Assembly (NCBI GenBank): GCA_030151565.1
Contig: JASLDM010000116.1
Span: 1-64,000, forward strand
DNA from: Flavobacterium sp.
GTDB taxonomy: Bacteria > Bacteroidota > Bacteroidia > Flavobacteriales > Flavobacteriaceae
Direction: 5' to 3'
DNA length: 64,000 nt
The position numbers were made by a program, and so were the translations under genes. The notes under the pieces are model-generated. The model had not been told where the DNA came from. It was given only the letters and a program-made list of their open reading frames with translations, and made no database searches. Position 1 is the first letter of the stretch, and each line of letters begins with the position of its first letter. Below are positions 17,295 through 28,160 of this stretch, piece by piece.

Positions 17295-17641
17295 TGAAAT
17301 TAAGTTTGTATGACATAGTAAAAGCTAAATACTTGGTTGATGAGAATTCTGCCAAGAATTGGCTTTTTATTATTTTCTTAATTATCATGAGTTTGTTGAT
17401 GATTGGGAATATTCATGTTTATGAAGATAAGGGCTTTCAGGTTGAAAAGCTGAATCACGAAATAAAGGAGTTGCGAACAGAGTTTGTGCAAACACGTTCG
17501 GAATTGATGGTAATGAAAATGGAGTCCTCTATTTCTACAAAAATGGAAGATAATGAGATTTTTCCATCGGAGGTTCCTCCTCAAAAGATTAAAGTTGTAA
17601 AAGAAGCAAAGGAAGGGTTTTGGACTAAATTATGGCAGTAG
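17294..17641 (+). CDS. ftsL: FtsL-like cell division protein
   Basis: Small bitopic membrane protein of 115 residues in the position of FtsL, the divisome subunit that works with FtsQ/FtsB and activates FtsWI. A cytoplasmic N-terminus of about 22 residues precedes one membrane span (about 23-40, WLFIIFLIIMSLLMIGNI) and a coiled-coil-like periplasmic segment (about 48-80). FtsL is poorly conserved, so position between rsmH and the transpeptidase gene is the main evidence. It overlaps the next gene by 10 bp. Confidence 0.85.
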   Translation: MKLSLYDIVKAKYLVDENSAKNWLFIIFLIIMSLLMIGNIHVYEDKGFQVEKLNHEIKELRTEFVQTRSELMVMKMESSISTKMEDNEIFPSEVPPQKIKVVKEAKEGFWTKLWQ

Positions 17642-19632
17642 GTAATAAAAATATTTATCTAAATATATATATCATTTCGGTGATCATTATTCTGATGGCT
17701 TTAGGGGTGGTTTGGCGTTTGTTTAGTATACAATACTTTCAAGGGGAAGAATTGCGTGAATTAGCAAAAAGCAGAAACGTTAGGACCACAGAAGTGCCAG
17801 CTAATAGAGGAAATATATACTCATCGGATGGGAGTTTATTGGCTACCTCTGTACCAGTATATACAATTCGATTTGATGCAGTTGCTCCAAAGAAAGAAGA
17901 TTTTGAGAAGTATATAAAGCCATTATCTGATTCTTTAGCTAAAATGTTGAATAAAACTTCGTCTCAATACGAAGTAATGATGCGTATGGCTCGATCAAAT
18001 GGTAATCGATATTTATTGATAACTAGGGATTTGAACTATTTAGATTATATGAGGATAAAGAGTTTTCCTTTGTTCAAATTAGGTGGGAATAGAGGGGGAT
18101 TTATGGCGGATCAGCGTACTATTCGTCAACATCCAATAGGTAAAATTGCTCAAAGAACAATTGGTTACGAACGTATAAACGAGGATAATTCATATACTAG
18201 GGTGGGGATTGAAGGCGCGTATTCAAAGTATTTAAGAGGTACAGATGGATTACAGATTAGACAGAAAATGTCTAAAAGCCACTATAAACCTATTAATGAT
18301 GAAAATGAAAAAGAGCCGATTGATGGAAAAGATATAGTTTCAACAATAGACGTATATATTCAAGATATTGCTCATCACGCCCTTTTAAAACAATTGGAAT
18401 ATTATCAAGCAGATCATGGTTGTGTAATTGTGATGGAGGCAAAAACAGGAGCTATTCGTGCAATTTCTAATTTAGGTAGAACTGAAAATGGTAGTTATTA
18501 CGAAGCGGTAAATTATGCTATAGGGGAAAAACATGAGCCAGGGTCCACATTTAAATTGGCAGGATTGTTAGCTCTATTGGAGCATGGTAAAGCTGATACA
18601 GCAACCGTTTATGATACAAATGGTGGTGTGGTGAAGTTTTATGATCGCCGAGTTCGAGATTCTAAGCATGGTGGTTATGGTCAAATTTCTCTTGCAAGAG
18701 GAATTGAAGTGTCTTCAAATACAGTTATAACACAAGCTATTAATGAGGCTTATAAAAATAATCCTACTGAATTTGTGTCTTATATAGAAAAATTAGGCAT
18801 GGATAAGCCAATTGGTATTCCGATTGTGGGGGAAGCGCATCCGTATATTCCTAAGCCAGGAAAAAAAGGTTGGAGTGGAGTTGCTTTGCCTTGGATGGCT
18901 TTTGGGTATGGTTTGTCTTTGACTCCACTGCAAACATTGACATTGTATAATGCCGTTGCAAATAATGGAGAAATGGTGAAACCGATGTTTGTTTCGGAAG
19001 TGAAAGAGTTTAATAAAACCATAGAGTCTTTTGATAAACAGGTTATTAATCCACAAATAGCTTCTCCTGAAGTAATAGAAAAGGTTCAAGCTATATTGGC
19101 GAATGTTGTTAAGAAAGGTACGGGGAGAAAACTATATTCTCCGAATTTTTCAATGGCAGGTAAAACTGGTACGGCACAAGTTAACTACGGAAAAGGGAAA
19201 GGTAGGGATATGTATTATTCATCATCTTTTGCTGGTTATTTTCCTGCAGAAAATCCAAAATACTCTTGTATTGTTGTTATTCACAAGCCAGACCGATCTA
19301 AAAGTTATTATGGGGCAGATGTTTCTGGGCCTGTTTTTAAACGTATCGCTCAAAAAATTTATACCGACGTTCCATTTACTAAAGAAGTGCAGAACATAGA
19401 TGCCGTACCTACAAAGATAGAATCAGAATATGAAAGTTATACTACCAAGGTAAATGCCGATAAAGAAAGTATGCCAGATGTACTTGGTATGTATGTGATG
19501 GATGCCATTCCTCTTTTGGAAAATTTAGGACTTAAAGTTATTTCAAATGGGGTTGGACGGGTACGTAAACAATCTGTAAACGCAGGAAATAAAATAGAAA
19601 AAGATCAAACAGTAATATTGGATTTATCGTGA
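17632..19632 (+). CDS. ftsI: divisome transpeptidase (FtsI/PBP class B) with PASTA domain
   Basis: Class B penicillin-binding protein of 666 residues that crosslinks septal peptidoglycan. An N-terminal membrane anchor (about 10-28) precedes the dimerisation domain starting VPANRGNIYSSDG. The transpeptidase domain has the active-site serine in GSTFKLAG (STFK near residue 305), SSNT near residue 363 and KTGTAQ near residue 510. A C-terminal PASTA domain (about 615-666) starts MPDVLGMYVMDA. PASTA on FtsI is normal in Bacteroidota. It is partnered with FtsW encoded downstream and overlaps murE by 4 bp. Confidence 0.95.
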   Translation: MAVGNKNIYLNIYIISVIIILMALGVVWRLFSIQYFQGEELRELAKSRNVRTTEVPANRGNIYSSDGSLLATSVPVYTIRFDAVAPKKEDFEKYIKPLSDSLAKMLNKTSSQYEVMMRMARSNGNRYLLITRDLNYLDYMRIKSFPLFKLGGNRGGFMADQRTIRQHPIGKIAQRTIGYERINEDNSYTRVGIEGAYSKYLRGTDGLQIRQKMSKSHYKPINDENEKEPIDGKDIVSTIDVYIQDIAHHALLKQLEYYQADHGCVIVMEAKTGAIRAISNLGRTENGSYYEAVNYAIGEKHEPGSTFKLAGLLALLEHGKADTATVYDTNGGVVKFYDRRVRDSKHGGYGQISLARGIEVSSNTVITQAINEAYKNNPTEFVSYIEKLGMDKPIGIPIVGEAHPYIPKPGKKGWSGVALPWMAFGYGLSLTPLQTLTLYNAVANNGEMVKPMFVSEVKEFNKTIESFDKQVINPQIASPEVIEKVQAILANVVKKGTGRKLYSPNFSMAGKTGTAQVNYGKGKGRDMYYSSSFAGYFPAENPKYSCIVVIHKPDRSKSYYGADVSGPVFKRIAQKIYTDVPFTKEVQNIDAVPTKIESEYESYTTKVNADKESMPDVLGMYVMDAIPLLENLGLKVISNGVGRVRKQSVNAGNKIEKDQTVILDLS

Positions 19633-21089
19633 AACAGTTAAAAGATATTTTATATAAAGTAGCCTTAGAATCTGTTGTAGGTTCTACTGAGGTTGGTGTA
19701 TCTAGTCTTGCTTTTGATTCGAGAGAGGTAAAGCAGTTTACACTTTTTATAGCCGTAAAAGGAACTCAAGTTGATGGACATCAATTTATTGATCAGGCGA
19801 TAGAAAATGGAGCAAGTGTTATTGTTTGTGAAGAAATTCCAACTGATTTACGTGAAGAGGTTACTTATGTAGTTGTTGAAGAAGCTAATACGGCAATGGC
19901 TATTATGGCGGCTAATTTTTATGAAAACCCTTCGTCAAAGTTAAAATTAGTTGGCGTAACAGGGACTAATGGAAAGACGACTATCGCAACTTTGCTTTAT
20001 GAGCTTTTTTCTGAACTAGGATATAAGGTTGGACTATTGTCAACAGTTAAGGTAAAAGTAGCAGAACATACCTATATGGCAACGCATACAACTCCAGATT
20101 CAGTGACAATAAATGCTTATTTGAATGAAATGGTTGAAAATGGATGTGAGTATTGTTTCATGGAAGTTAGTTCTCATGGGATTGTTCAAAAAAGAACACA
20201 TGCATTGGAATTTAAAGGTGGGATTTTTACGAATCTATCTCACGATCATTTAGATTATCATAAAACGTTTTCTGAATATCGTGACGCAAAGAAAGTTTTT
20301 TTTGATGAGTTACCTAAGTCGGCTTTTTCATTGACTAATGCAGATGATAAGAATGGAATGGTGATGGTTCAAAATACAAAATCCAAAGTGAGTACTTATG
20401 GATTGAAAAATATGACGACCTATAAAGCGCAAGTATTAGAAAATCAATTTTCTGGAATGCTTTTGAAAATCGATCAGCAGGAAGTTTGGGTACAGTTGAT
20501 CGGAGCCTTTAATGCATATAATTTATTAGCTGTTTATGGAGCGGCATTGTCATTAGGAGTTTCACAATCTGAGGCGTTGTTAGCGTTGAGTAAGCTTCAA
20601 AGTGTTGAAGGACGTTTTCAGTACTATGTGTCTTTGAACAAAGTTACGGCGATTGTAGATTATGCGCATACACCTGATGCTTTAGAGAATGTATTGGAAA
20701 CAATCAATTCAATTAGAACATTTAATGAGCGTTTAATTACGGTTGTAGGTTGTGGTGGAAATAGAGATAAAACGAAGCGACCTGAGATGGCGCAAATTGC
20801 TGCTGAAAAGAGTAGTAAGGTAATTTTTACTTCTGATAATCCACGTTTTGAAGATCCTTACGAGATTTTAGCTGAAATGGAAAAAGGAGTGGAAGCACAC
20901 AACACGATGAAAACTATTGTGATTGAAGATAGAAGGCAAGCCATAAAAGCGGCTTGTCAAGAAGCTAAAGAAGGCGATATCATTTTGATTGCTGGAAAAG
21001 GGCACGAAAATTATCAAGAAATTAAAGGAGTTCGCACTCACTTTAATGATATGGAGGAGGTTCAAACCTTTTTACAAAAACTGAGTTAG
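19629..21089 (+). CDS. murE: UDP-MurNAc-L-Ala-D-Glu ligase MurE
   Basis: Mur ligase of 486 residues adding the third peptide residue, probably meso-diaminopimelate, to UDP-MurNAc-dipeptide in the cytoplasm. The ATP site GVTGTNGKTTIATLL is near residue 110, with TTPDSVTIN and the carbamylated-lysine region following, and VVDYAHTPDALENVL near residue 345. The substrate-selectivity motif near residue 410 reads DNPRFEDP, matching the DNPR motif of DAP-adding enzymes. The start is GTG, overlapping the ftsI stop as GTGA. Confidence 0.95.
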   Translation: MKQLKDILYKVALESVVGSTEVGVSSLAFDSREVKQFTLFIAVKGTQVDGHQFIDQAIENGASVIVCEEIPTDLREEVTYVVVEEANTAMAIMAANFYENPSSKLKLVGVTGTNGKTTIATLLYELFSELGYKVGLLSTVKVKVAEHTYMATHTTPDSVTINAYLNEMVENGCEYCFMEVSSHGIVQKRTHALEFKGGIFTNLSHDHLDYHKTFSEYRDAKKVFFDELPKSAFSLTNADDKNGMVMVQNTKSKVSTYGLKNMTTYKAQVLENQFSGMLLKIDQQEVWVQLIGAFNAYNLLAVYGAALSLGVSQSEALLALSKLQSVEGRFQYYVSLNKVTAIVDYAHTPDALENVLETINSIRTFNERLITVVGCGGNRDKTKRPEMAQIAAEKSSKVIFTSDNPRFEDPYEILAEMEKGVEAHNTMKTIVIEDRRQAIKAACQEAKEGDIILIAGKGHENYQEIKGVRTHFNDMEEVQTFLQKLS

Positions 21090-21106
21090 AAGAATAAAAA
21101 AAGAAT

Positions 21107-22315
21107 ATGCTTTATTACTTATTTGAATATTTAGATCAATACTTTAAAATTCCTGGAGCAGGAGTATTTCAATATATTACATTCCGATCTGGAATGGCGC
21201 TTATATTTTCGCTATTGATCTCTATTATTTATGGAAAAAGAATTATTAATTATTTGCGAAAGTTACAGATCGGTGAAACTGTACGTGAGCTTGGGTTAGA
21301 GGGGCAAAAAGAAAAGTCTGGAACTCCGACTATGGGGGGAGTTATCATCATTTTTGCAACTTTAGTGCCTGTCTTGTTATTCGCAAAATTGGATAACATT
21401 TATATTGGCTTATTGATCTTGACTACTTTGTGGATGGGAGCGATTGGTTTTTTGGATGATTATATAAAAGTTTTTAAGAAAGATAAAGAAGGTTTAAAAG
21501 GAAGGTTTAAGGTAATTGGGCAAGTTGGATTAGGTTTAATTGTAGGTGCTGTTTTGTATTTTCATCCTAGTGTTACAGTTAGGGAAACGCCAATGACAAT
21601 GGTTGTGGAAAGTGAAGTGAGTAATTTTGATATCAAATCGACAGCGACTACCATTCCATTCTTCAAAAATAATGAGTTTGACTATGGACAAGTATTGTCT
21701 TGGTTAGGCGATGGGTATGAAAATTATGCTTGGTTGATTTTTATTCCAATTGTGATTTTTATCGTAACAGCAGTCTCAAATGGAGCTAATTTAACAGATG
21801 GGATTGATGGATTGGCTGCAGGTACATCTGCAATTTCAGTATTTGTTTTGGGGATTTTCGCATTTATTTCAGGTAATGTTATTTTTTCAAATTATTTGAA
21901 TATTATGTATATCCCAAATTCAGGAGAGATGACCATTTTTATTTCCGCCTTTGCCGGGGCGCTGATTGGATTTTTATGGTATAACACTTTCCCTGCTCAA
22001 GTTTTTATGGGGGATACGGGAAGTTTGACAATTGGAGGTATAATTGCAGTTTTGGCTATCGCAGTGCGTAAGGAATTATTGATTCCTGTTTTATGTGGTG
22101 TTTTCTTGGCGGAAAATCTATCGGTAGTAATGCAGGTGTCTTATTTTAAGTATACAAAAAAGAAATATGGAGAGGGAAGACGTATTTTTTTAATGTCTCC
22201 ACTTCACCATCACTTTCAAAAGAAAGGATATCATGAAAGCAAGATAGTAACCCGATTTTGGATTATTGCTATTTTGCTTGGAGTTTTTTGTTTAGTGTCT
22301 TTAAAATTGAGATAG
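21107..22315 (+). CDS. mraY: phospho-MurNAc-pentapeptide translocase MraY
   Basis: Integral membrane transferase of 402 residues that makes lipid I from UDP-MurNAc-pentapeptide and undecaprenyl phosphate. About ten membrane spans are predicted. The conserved [10 protein letters not shown] is near residue 72, the catalytic [15 protein letters not shown] aspartates near residue 118, [10 protein letters not shown] near residue 228 and the [10 protein letters not shown] histidine motif near residue 370. It carries an insertion between the early transmembrane helices that contains [18 protein letters not shown], as usual in Bacteroidota. Confidence 0.96.
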   Translation: MLYYLFEYLDQYFKIPGAGVFQYITFRSGMALIFSLLISIIYGKRIINYLRKLQIGETVRELGLEGQKEKSGTPTMGGVIIIFATLVPVLLFAKLDNIYIGLLILTTLWMGAIGFLDDYIKVFKKDKEGLKGRFKVIGQVGLGLIVGAVLYFHPSVTVRETPMTMVVESEVSNFDIKSTATTIPFFKNNEFDYGQVLSWLGDGYENYAWLIFIPIVIFIVTAVSNGANLTDGIDGLAAGTSAISVFVLGIFAFISGNVIFSNYLNIMYIPNSGEMTIFISAFAGALIGFLWYNTFPAQVFMGDTGSLTIGGIIAVLAIAVRKELLIPVLCGVFLAENLSVVMQVSYFKYTKKKYGEGRRIFLMSPLHHHFQKKGYHESKIVTRFWIIAILLGVFCLVSLKLR

Positions 22316-22318
22316 AGG

Positions 22319-23653
22319 ATGATGAAAATTAGCATTTTAGGAGGAGGAGAAAGTGGAGTTGGCTCTGCTTTATTAGCTAAGAAGCAAGGATATGAAGTTT
22401 TTTTATCTGATTTCGGAACAATTACTCCTGAATATAAAAAAGTTTTGGATGCTCATAATATTAAATGGGAAGAGAATAAACATTCAATAGAAGTTCTTTT
22501 AGAAGCGGATGTTTTGGTGAAAAGTCCTGGAATTCCTGATAAAGCGACTATTGTTCAACAGGCAATAGAACAAGGTATTTCTGTAATTTCTGAAATTGAA
22601 TTTGCATATCCTTTTAATAGAATACCGTCAATAGCAATTACGGGAAGTAATGGTAAAACGACAACTACCATGTTGACACATCATCTTTTGAAACAAGGAG
22701 GATTGGATGTGAAAATGGCGGGAAATATTGGGGACAGTTATGCTGCTCAAGTAGCGGAATATCCCGAACAATTGTTTGTTTTAGAGTTGAGTAGCTTTCA
22801 ATTAGATGGTATTGTTAAGTACAGACCTCATATTGCAGTCATTACGAATATTAGTCCTGATCATTTGGATCGTTATGAATATAATTACGAAAACTATATT
22901 AATGCGAAGTTTCGCATAACTGAGAATCAAACCGAGGAGGATTATTTGATTTATGATGCGGATGATTTAGAAATTGAAAAGTGGTTGAATAATCACAAAA
23001 TTAGAGCTCAAAAAGTTCCTTTTTCTTTAACAAAGAAATTCGACTTTGGAGCGTATGTAGAAGACCAAAAAATAATAATAAACATGAATAACGAAAAAGT
23101 AGGAGTGTCTATTAACGAGATATCTTTAGAAGGAAACCACAACGTTAAGAATGCGATGGCAGCAGCAACAGTAGCTCAATTAATGCGAATTAGAAAACAA
23201 ACTATTCGTGAAAGTTTATCTGATTTTCAAGGTGTAGAGCATCGTTTGGAAAAGGTTTTGAAAATTGGAAACGTACAGTATGTAAACGATTCAAAAGCCA
23301 CGAATATCAATGCTACTTTTTATGCATTAGAGAGTATGAAAACTCCTACAGTATGGATTTTAGGAGGTGTTGATAAAGGGAATGATTATGATGAATTAAT
23401 GCCTTTGGTTCGCGAAAAAGTAAAAAGTATTATTTGCCTAGGTGTAGATAATCATAAGATAAAAGCTGCTTATGAAAATGTGGTAGATGTGTTTGTAGAA
23501 ACGCAAAATATGACAGAAGCTGTAAAAGTAGCAGAGAGATTGGCAGAAGATGGGGATACGGTATTACTTTCACCAGCTTGTGCTAGTTTCGATTTATTTG
23601 ATAGTTACGAGGATCGTGGGCGTCAATTTAAAAATGCAGTTCACAATTTATAA
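22319..23653 (+). CDS. murD: UDP-MurNAc-L-alanine:D-glutamate ligase MurD
   Basis: Mur ligase of 444 residues adding D-glutamate to UDP-MurNAc-L-alanine. The N-terminal nucleotide-sugar domain starts ISILGGGESGVGSA, the ATP loop ITGSNGKTTTTML is near residue 105, ELSSFQLDGI near residue 150, and the C-terminal domain has NDSKATNINAT near residue 323 and SPACASFDLFDSYEDRG near residue 418. Two adjacent ATG codons (22319 and 22322) are possible starts. It is 3 nt downstream of mraY. Confidence 0.95.
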   Translation: MMKISILGGGESGVGSALLAKKQGYEVFLSDFGTITPEYKKVLDAHNIKWEENKHSIEVLLEADVLVKSPGIPDKATIVQQAIEQGISVISEIEFAYPFNRIPSIAITGSNGKTTTTMLTHHLLKQGGLDVKMAGNIGDSYAAQVAEYPEQLFVLELSSFQLDGIVKYRPHIAVITNISPDHLDRYEYNYENYINAKFRITENQTEEDYLIYDADDLEIEKWLNNHKIRAQKVPFSLTKKFDFGAYVEDQKIIINMNNEKVGVSINEISLEGNHNVKNAMAAATVAQLMRIRKQTIRESLSDFQGVEHRLEKVLKIGNVQYVNDSKATNINATFYALESMKTPTVWILGGVDKGNDYDELMPLVREKVKSIICLGVDNHKIKAAYENVVDVFVETQNMTEAVKVAERLAEDGDTVLLSPACASFDLFDSYEDRGRQFKNAVHNL

Positions 23654-23659
23654 TAAAAT

Positions 23660-24946
23660 ATGAAAGCGATTTTCTCACATTTAAAAGGGGATAAGATTAT
23701 TTGGGCTATAGTGTTTCTATTAGCCTTATTCTCGTTTATGCCAGTTTATAGTGCGAGTACAAATCTTGTATATACTATTGGTTCGGGAAGTAGTACTTTT
23801 GGTTACCTTTTGAAGCATATGACTCACTTGGGAATTGGTTTGACAATGCTTTATTTTGTTCATAAAATACCCTATCAGCGCTTCCGAGGAATTTCAATCT
23901 TAGCTATTTTTGTTGTAGTTGTTTTATTGATTTTAACAGCCTTTCAGGGAAAAACTATTGGAGGTGCAAATGCAAATCGCTGGATAAATATACCATTTGT
24001 GAACGTTGGGTTTCAGCCTTCTTCAATAGCATCTGTAGTGTTATTGGTTTACGTTTCTCAATATTTAGCGAGCATTAAAGACTCTGTAGTAAGTTTTAAA
24101 GATTCTATTTTTTGGCTTTGGATACCTGTTTTTGTAGTTGTAGGATTGATTCTTCCATCCAATTTATCAACCGCAGCCTTGATCTTTATGATGGTTTGTA
24201 TGTTGGTATTTGTCGGAAAGTATCCATTTAAATATCTTTTGAGAGTAGGCATCTTTTCTATCGCTATGGCAGGGTTATTTTTGATAACTGCTAAAGCATT
24301 TCCATCGATGATGCCAAACCGTGTAGATACTTGGATTAGTAGAATTGATCGTTTCACTGCCGCTGATAAAGAAGATAAGGATTTGTATCAAGTAGAAAAT
24401 GCACAGATTGCTATTGCGACTGGAAAAATATTTGGAGTAGGGCCTGGGAAGAGTGTTCAAAAAAACTTTTTGCCTCAGTCCTCTTCGGATTTTATTTATG
24501 CAATTATAATTGAAGAATACGGAATTGCAGGGGGGCTAATTGTTCTTTTTGCATATTTTATTTTGTTTTTTCGGTTTTTACGTGCCTCACACAAAGCTCC
24601 AACATTATTTGGACAATTATTAGTAGTTGGCTTGGGCTTTTATATCATTTTTCAAGCGATGATAAATATGGGCGTTGCTGTGTCTTTACTTCCAACAACA
24701 GGGCAGACATTGCCTTTAATAAGTAGTGGAGGAACTTCGATTTGGATGACTTGTGTTTCATTAGGGATAATATTGAGTGTGACTAAAAAAGAAGAAGAAA
24801 TTAAAGAAGAAGAGAGATTGCGTGCGGCTAGAGATCTTGAGTTTCAAGAGTTGCTTCAAAAAAGCCTAGAGGAAAAGCAAAGTAATGAAGATACTGAATT
24901 AGCAATAAATGAGGGAAACCCTATGGATGCTATTCGAAATAAATAA
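23660..24946 (+). CDS. ftsW: FtsW peptidoglycan polymerase (SEDS family)
   Basis: Multi-spanning SEDS protein of 428 residues that polymerises septal glycan from lipid II together with FtsI. About ten hydrophobic segments are visible. Conserved SEDS elements include [21 protein letters not shown] near residue 100, the loop with SIGxGKS-like [25 protein letters not shown] near residue 265 and [15 protein letters not shown] near residue 350. The C-terminus is a charged cytoplasmic tail with many Glu and Lys residues. Neighbouring genes assign it to division and not elongation. Confidence 0.94.
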   Translation: MKAIFSHLKGDKIIWAIVFLLALFSFMPVYSASTNLVYTIGSGSSTFGYLLKHMTHLGIGLTMLYFVHKIPYQRFRGISILAIFVVVVLLILTAFQGKTIGGANANRWINIPFVNVGFQPSSIASVVLLVYVSQYLASIKDSVVSFKDSIFWLWIPVFVVVGLILPSNLSTAALIFMMVCMLVFVGKYPFKYLLRVGIFSIAMAGLFLITAKAFPSMMPNRVDTWISRIDRFTAADKEDKDLYQVENAQIAIATGKIFGVGPGKSVQKNFLPQSSSDFIYAIIIEEYGIAGGLIVLFAYFILFFRFLRASHKAPTLFGQLLVVGLGFYIIFQAMINMGVAVSLLPTTGQTLPLISSGGTSIWMTCVSLGIILSVTKKEEEIKEEERLRAARDLEFQELLQKSLEEKQSNEDTELAINEGNPMDAIRNK

Positions 24947-24953
24947 ATACGCG

Positions 24954-26045
24954 ATGAAAGATAATCTTAAATTTATAATTAGTGGAGGAGGAACAGGTGG
25001 ACATATCTATCCTGCTATTGCTATTGCTAATGAATTGAAAGCAAGGTTTTCTAATGTTGAGATTCTATTTGTAGGAGCTCAAGATAAAATGGAGATGGAA
25101 AAAGTACCTCAAGCGGGGTTTCCAATTGAAGGACTTTGGATTTCTGGTATTCAGCGTAAAATAACAAAGGATAATTTAGCCTTTCCTTTAAAGTTAATTT
25201 CAAGCTTAATCAAGTCTAAGAAGATTATTAAAAAATTCCAGCCTGATGTTGTTATTGGGACAGGTGGATTTGCAAGTGGAGCAGTGGTTAAAGTAGCTGC
25301 ATCAATGGGAATTCCTACTGTTGTTCAGGAGCAAAATTCCTATCCAGGGATTACAAATAAGTTGTTGGCAAAAAAAGCCGAAAAGATTTGTGTTGCTTAT
25401 GATGGTTTAGAAAGTTTTTTTCCGAAAGATAAGATGGTTAAAACAGGTAATCCTGTGAGACAGGATTTAATGGTTATTGAGGAGAAGAGAGATGAAGCGC
25501 AAACTTATTTTGGAATTGATAAGGCAAAGCAAACTATTCTGGTTTTAGGAGGAAGTTTAGGGGCTCGAAGGATAAATCAATTAATAGCAGAGCAATCTCC
25601 TAGATTTGAAAAGGAAGGTGTACAGCTTATCTGGCAATGTGGGAAATTATATTTTGAGGAATATAAACGATATAATTCTGATTGCATACAGGTTCATGCT
25701 TTTTTAGATAAAATGGATTATGCTTTTGCAGCTGCTGATATAATTATATCTCGTGCAGGTGCATCCTCTGTGTCGGAATTAGCAATGGTTGGGAAACCTA
25801 CAGTGTTTATACCGTCACCAAACGTAGCGGAAGATCATCAGACAAAAAATGCTTCGAGTGTTGTTGAGCAAGGGGCGGCTTTAATGATTGTAGAAAAAGA
25901 TTTAAATGAACAATTTCAAGATATATTTTTTGAGTTGATTCGCGATAATGAAAAACAATTGGCATTAGCTTCTAATTTGAAGAAATTAGCTTTGCCAAAT
26001 GCAACAAAGGATATTGTAAACGAAATTTTGACATTGATTAAATAA
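24954..26045 (+). CDS. murG: UDP-GlcNAc transferase MurG
   Basis: Glycosyltransferase of about 363 residues that adds GlcNAc to lipid I, giving lipid II at the inner membrane face. The first glycine loop is [17 protein letters not shown] near residue 8, followed by [15 protein letters not shown] near residue 95 and the second domain with [13 protein letters not shown] near residue 190 and [17 protein letters not shown] near residue 265. The ATG at 24954 is chosen because the glycine loop follows directly; the in-frame upstream start at 24909 lies inside ftsW. Confidence 0.96.
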   Translation: MKDNLKFIISGGGTGGHIYPAIAIANELKARFSNVEILFVGAQDKMEMEKVPQAGFPIEGLWISGIQRKITKDNLAFPLKLISSLIKSKKIIKKFQPDVVIGTGGFASGAVVKVAASMGIPTVVQEQNSYPGITNKLLAKKAEKICVAYDGLESFFPKDKMVKTGNPVRQDLMVIEEKRDEAQTYFGIDKAKQTILVLGGSLGARRINQLIAEQSPRFEKEGVQLIWQCGKLYFEEYKRYNSDCIQVHAFLDKMDYAFAAADIIISRAGASSVSELAMVGKPTVFIPSPNVAEDHQTKNASSVVEQGAALMIVEKDLNEQFQDIFFELIRDNEKQLALASNLKKLALPNATKDIVNEILTLIK

Positions 26046-26050
26046 GTAAT

Positions 26051-27406
26051 ATGGAAATCGAAAATATAAAAAGTGTTTATTTTATAGGAGTTGGAGGCAT
26101 TGGAATGAGTGCCTTGGCGCGATATTTCAAATTCTTAGGAAAAAATGTTGCTGGTTATGATCGAGCGCCGACTCAATTAACGGAGGAATTGATGGCGGCT
26201 GGTATTGATATTCATTTTGAAGATGATGTTGCTTTGATTGCGCCTAATTATCGAGATAAGGATAGTACACTTGTGGTTGTTACCCCTGCGATTCCTAAAA
26301 ACCATACTGAATGGGCTTATTTCGTTAATAATAATTTCGAAATAAAAAAACGCGCTGAAGTTTTAGGTATTATAACCAAAGATACCTTTTGTTTTGCTGT
26401 TGCGGGTACGCATGGAAAAACAACGACTACAAGTATTTTAGGACATATTTTGTATCAATCAGGTATTGATGTTACTGCATTTGTAGGTGGTGTTGTTGAA
26501 AATTATCAAACTAATTTGATTGGTAGTGGAACATCGGTTACAGTTGTTGAAGCAGATGAATTTGATCGTTCTTTTTTACAATTGTATCCAAACATGGCTT
26601 GTGTAACGTCTACCGAAGCCGATCATTTAGATATTTTTGGAACTGCAGAAGAGATGTTAGTTGCATTTCAAGAATTTGCAGATAAGATTCAGGATAAAAC
26701 TAATTTTTTTAAAACACATTCGGTGATATTGGACGGAGTATTGGTTGGTGTTAATAGAGCAGCAGCTTATGAAGTTAAAAATATAAAAATTGAAGAAGGT
26801 TGGTATGTTTTTGATATACAAACGCCTTTAGAAATTATTAGAAATGTGCGCTTTGCATTGCCAGGACATCATAATTTGTCAAATGCTCTTTTAGCATTTG
26901 CAATGGCTTACACTTATGGAGTTGATAAAGGGGCAATTGTCGAAGCTTTAGCTACATTTAAAGGGGTTAGGAGAAGGTTTTCTTATAAAATAAGAGAAGC
27001 AGAATTGATTTATATAGATGATTATGCGCATCATCCGACTGAGATTGCTGCTGTTTCGCAAGCGGTTCATGAATTATATGGTGATAAAAAAATTGTAGCT
27101 GTTTTTCAGCCCCATCTTTTTTCGAGAACAAGAGATTTTATGGATGCATTTGCTGAAAGCTTATCAAGTTTTGATAATGTAGTTTTGTTGGATATCTATC
27201 CAGCTCGTGAATTGCCTATTGAGGGAGTTACTTCGGCGGTTTTATTGGATAAAATTAAATCTGACAACAAAGTTTTGATTGCAAAGGAGGCGCTTCTAGA
27301 TCATTTAAATACAATAGATGCTGATATTATTTTGACTTTAGGAGCGGGAGATATTGGTGAAATGGTAGGGGATATAACAAAAGAATTATTGATAAAGTTA
27401 AATTAA
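26051..27406 (+). CDS. murC: UDP-MurNAc:L-alanine ligase MurC
   Basis: Mur ligase of 451 residues that starts the peptide side chain. N-terminal YFIGVGGIGMSALARYF, ATP loop AVAGTHGKTTTTSIL near residue 115, EADEFDRSFLQLYP near residue 170, and C-terminal IDDYAHHPTEIAAV near residue 320 with FQPHLFSRTRDF are diagnostic. It lies between murG and ftsQ with a 5-nt gap upstream. MurF and Ddl, which act later, are absent from this cluster, as is usual in Bacteroidota. Confidence 0.96.
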   Translation: MEIENIKSVYFIGVGGIGMSALARYFKFLGKNVAGYDRAPTQLTEELMAAGIDIHFEDDVALIAPNYRDKDSTLVVVTPAIPKNHTEWAYFVNNNFEIKKRAEVLGIITKDTFCFAVAGTHGKTTTTSILGHILYQSGIDVTAFVGGVVENYQTNLIGSGTSVTVVEADEFDRSFLQLYPNMACVTSTEADHLDIFGTAEEMLVAFQEFADKIQDKTNFFKTHSVILDGVLVGVNRAAAYEVKNIKIEEGWYVFDIQTPLEIIRNVRFALPGHHNLSNALLAFAMAYTYGVDKGAIVEALATFKGVRRRFSYKIREAELIYIDDYAHHPTEIAAVSQAVHELYGDKKIVAVFQPHLFSRTRDFMDAFAESLSSFDNVVLLDIYPARELPIEGVTSAVLLDKIKSDNKVLIAKEALLDHLNTIDADIILTLGAGDIGEMVGDITKELLIKLN

Positions 27407-27419
27407 TTGTGTGAAATAA

Positions 27420-28154
27420 GTGAAATTATTAAAAAAAATAAGGTGGTATGATATTCGTATCTTATTGATAATTATGTTGCTTATGGGGGTTTATTCATTT
27501 TCGAATACTAGAAGTGAAGCGCGTAAAATCAAAGATATTGAAGTGAGGTTTATGGGTGATGGTAATCATTTTATGACTTCACAAAATGTTAATAACTTGT
27601 TGATACAAAGTTTTCCAAAGACTTCTAATATTAATAAAACTAATATAGATTTGAATAGTTTGGAGTTAATACTGCTAAGTCATGATTTGATAAGAAAAGC
27701 AGATATTTATACCACGGTTGATGGGAAGTTAAAAGCAGATGTTTGGCAAAAAAGAGCAATAGGAAGAGTTGTTTATAATGAGAATTCCTATTATATTGAT
27801 TCAGAAGGAGGGCAGATGCCTCTGTCATCAAATTTTTCTGCTAGAGTGCCGATGATTGAGGGGGATGTAAATGAAAAAAATAAAAGTAAGCTTGCAGGTA
27901 TTTTAAAACATATCGATGAAGATAATTTTTTAAAGAAAAATATTACGGGTATTGTGATTCAAAAAGATCAAACCCTGATTATGAGAAGTAGAGATCAAGA
28001 TTTTAAAATACTGTTTGGAGGTTTTGAAGATGCAAGTCTGAAATTTGAAAACTTGAAGGCATTTTTAAATTTTATTTCAAATGATGAAGAATTGATGAAT
28101 AGCTACAAAACGATAAATCTTAAATTTACCCAGCAAGTGGTGTGTACCAAATAA
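27420..28154 (+). CDS. ftsQ: FtsQ/DivIB-like cell division protein
   Basis: Bitopic protein of 244 residues in the FtsQ position between murC and ftsA. A short cytoplasmic N-terminus is followed by one membrane span (about 13-30, IRILLIIMLLMGVYSFSN) and a periplasmic part with a POTRA-like region starting IKDIEVRFMGDGNHFMT. Sequence conservation is low and the call depends on topology and gene order. The start is GTG at 27420. FtsQ links FtsL/FtsB to the rest of the divisome. Confidence 0.88.
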   Translation: MKLLKKIRWYDIRILLIIMLLMGVYSFSNTRSEARKIKDIEVRFMGDGNHFMTSQNVNNLLIQSFPKTSNINKTNIDLNSLELILLSHDLIRKADIYTTVDGKLKADVWQKRAIGRVVYNENSYYIDSEGGQMPLSSNFSARVPMIEGDVNEKNKSKLAGILKHIDEDNFLKKNITGIVIQKDQTLIMRSRDQDFKILFGGFEDASLKFENLKAFLNFISNDEELMNSYKTINLKFTQQVVCTK

Positions 28155-28160
28155 GTGATT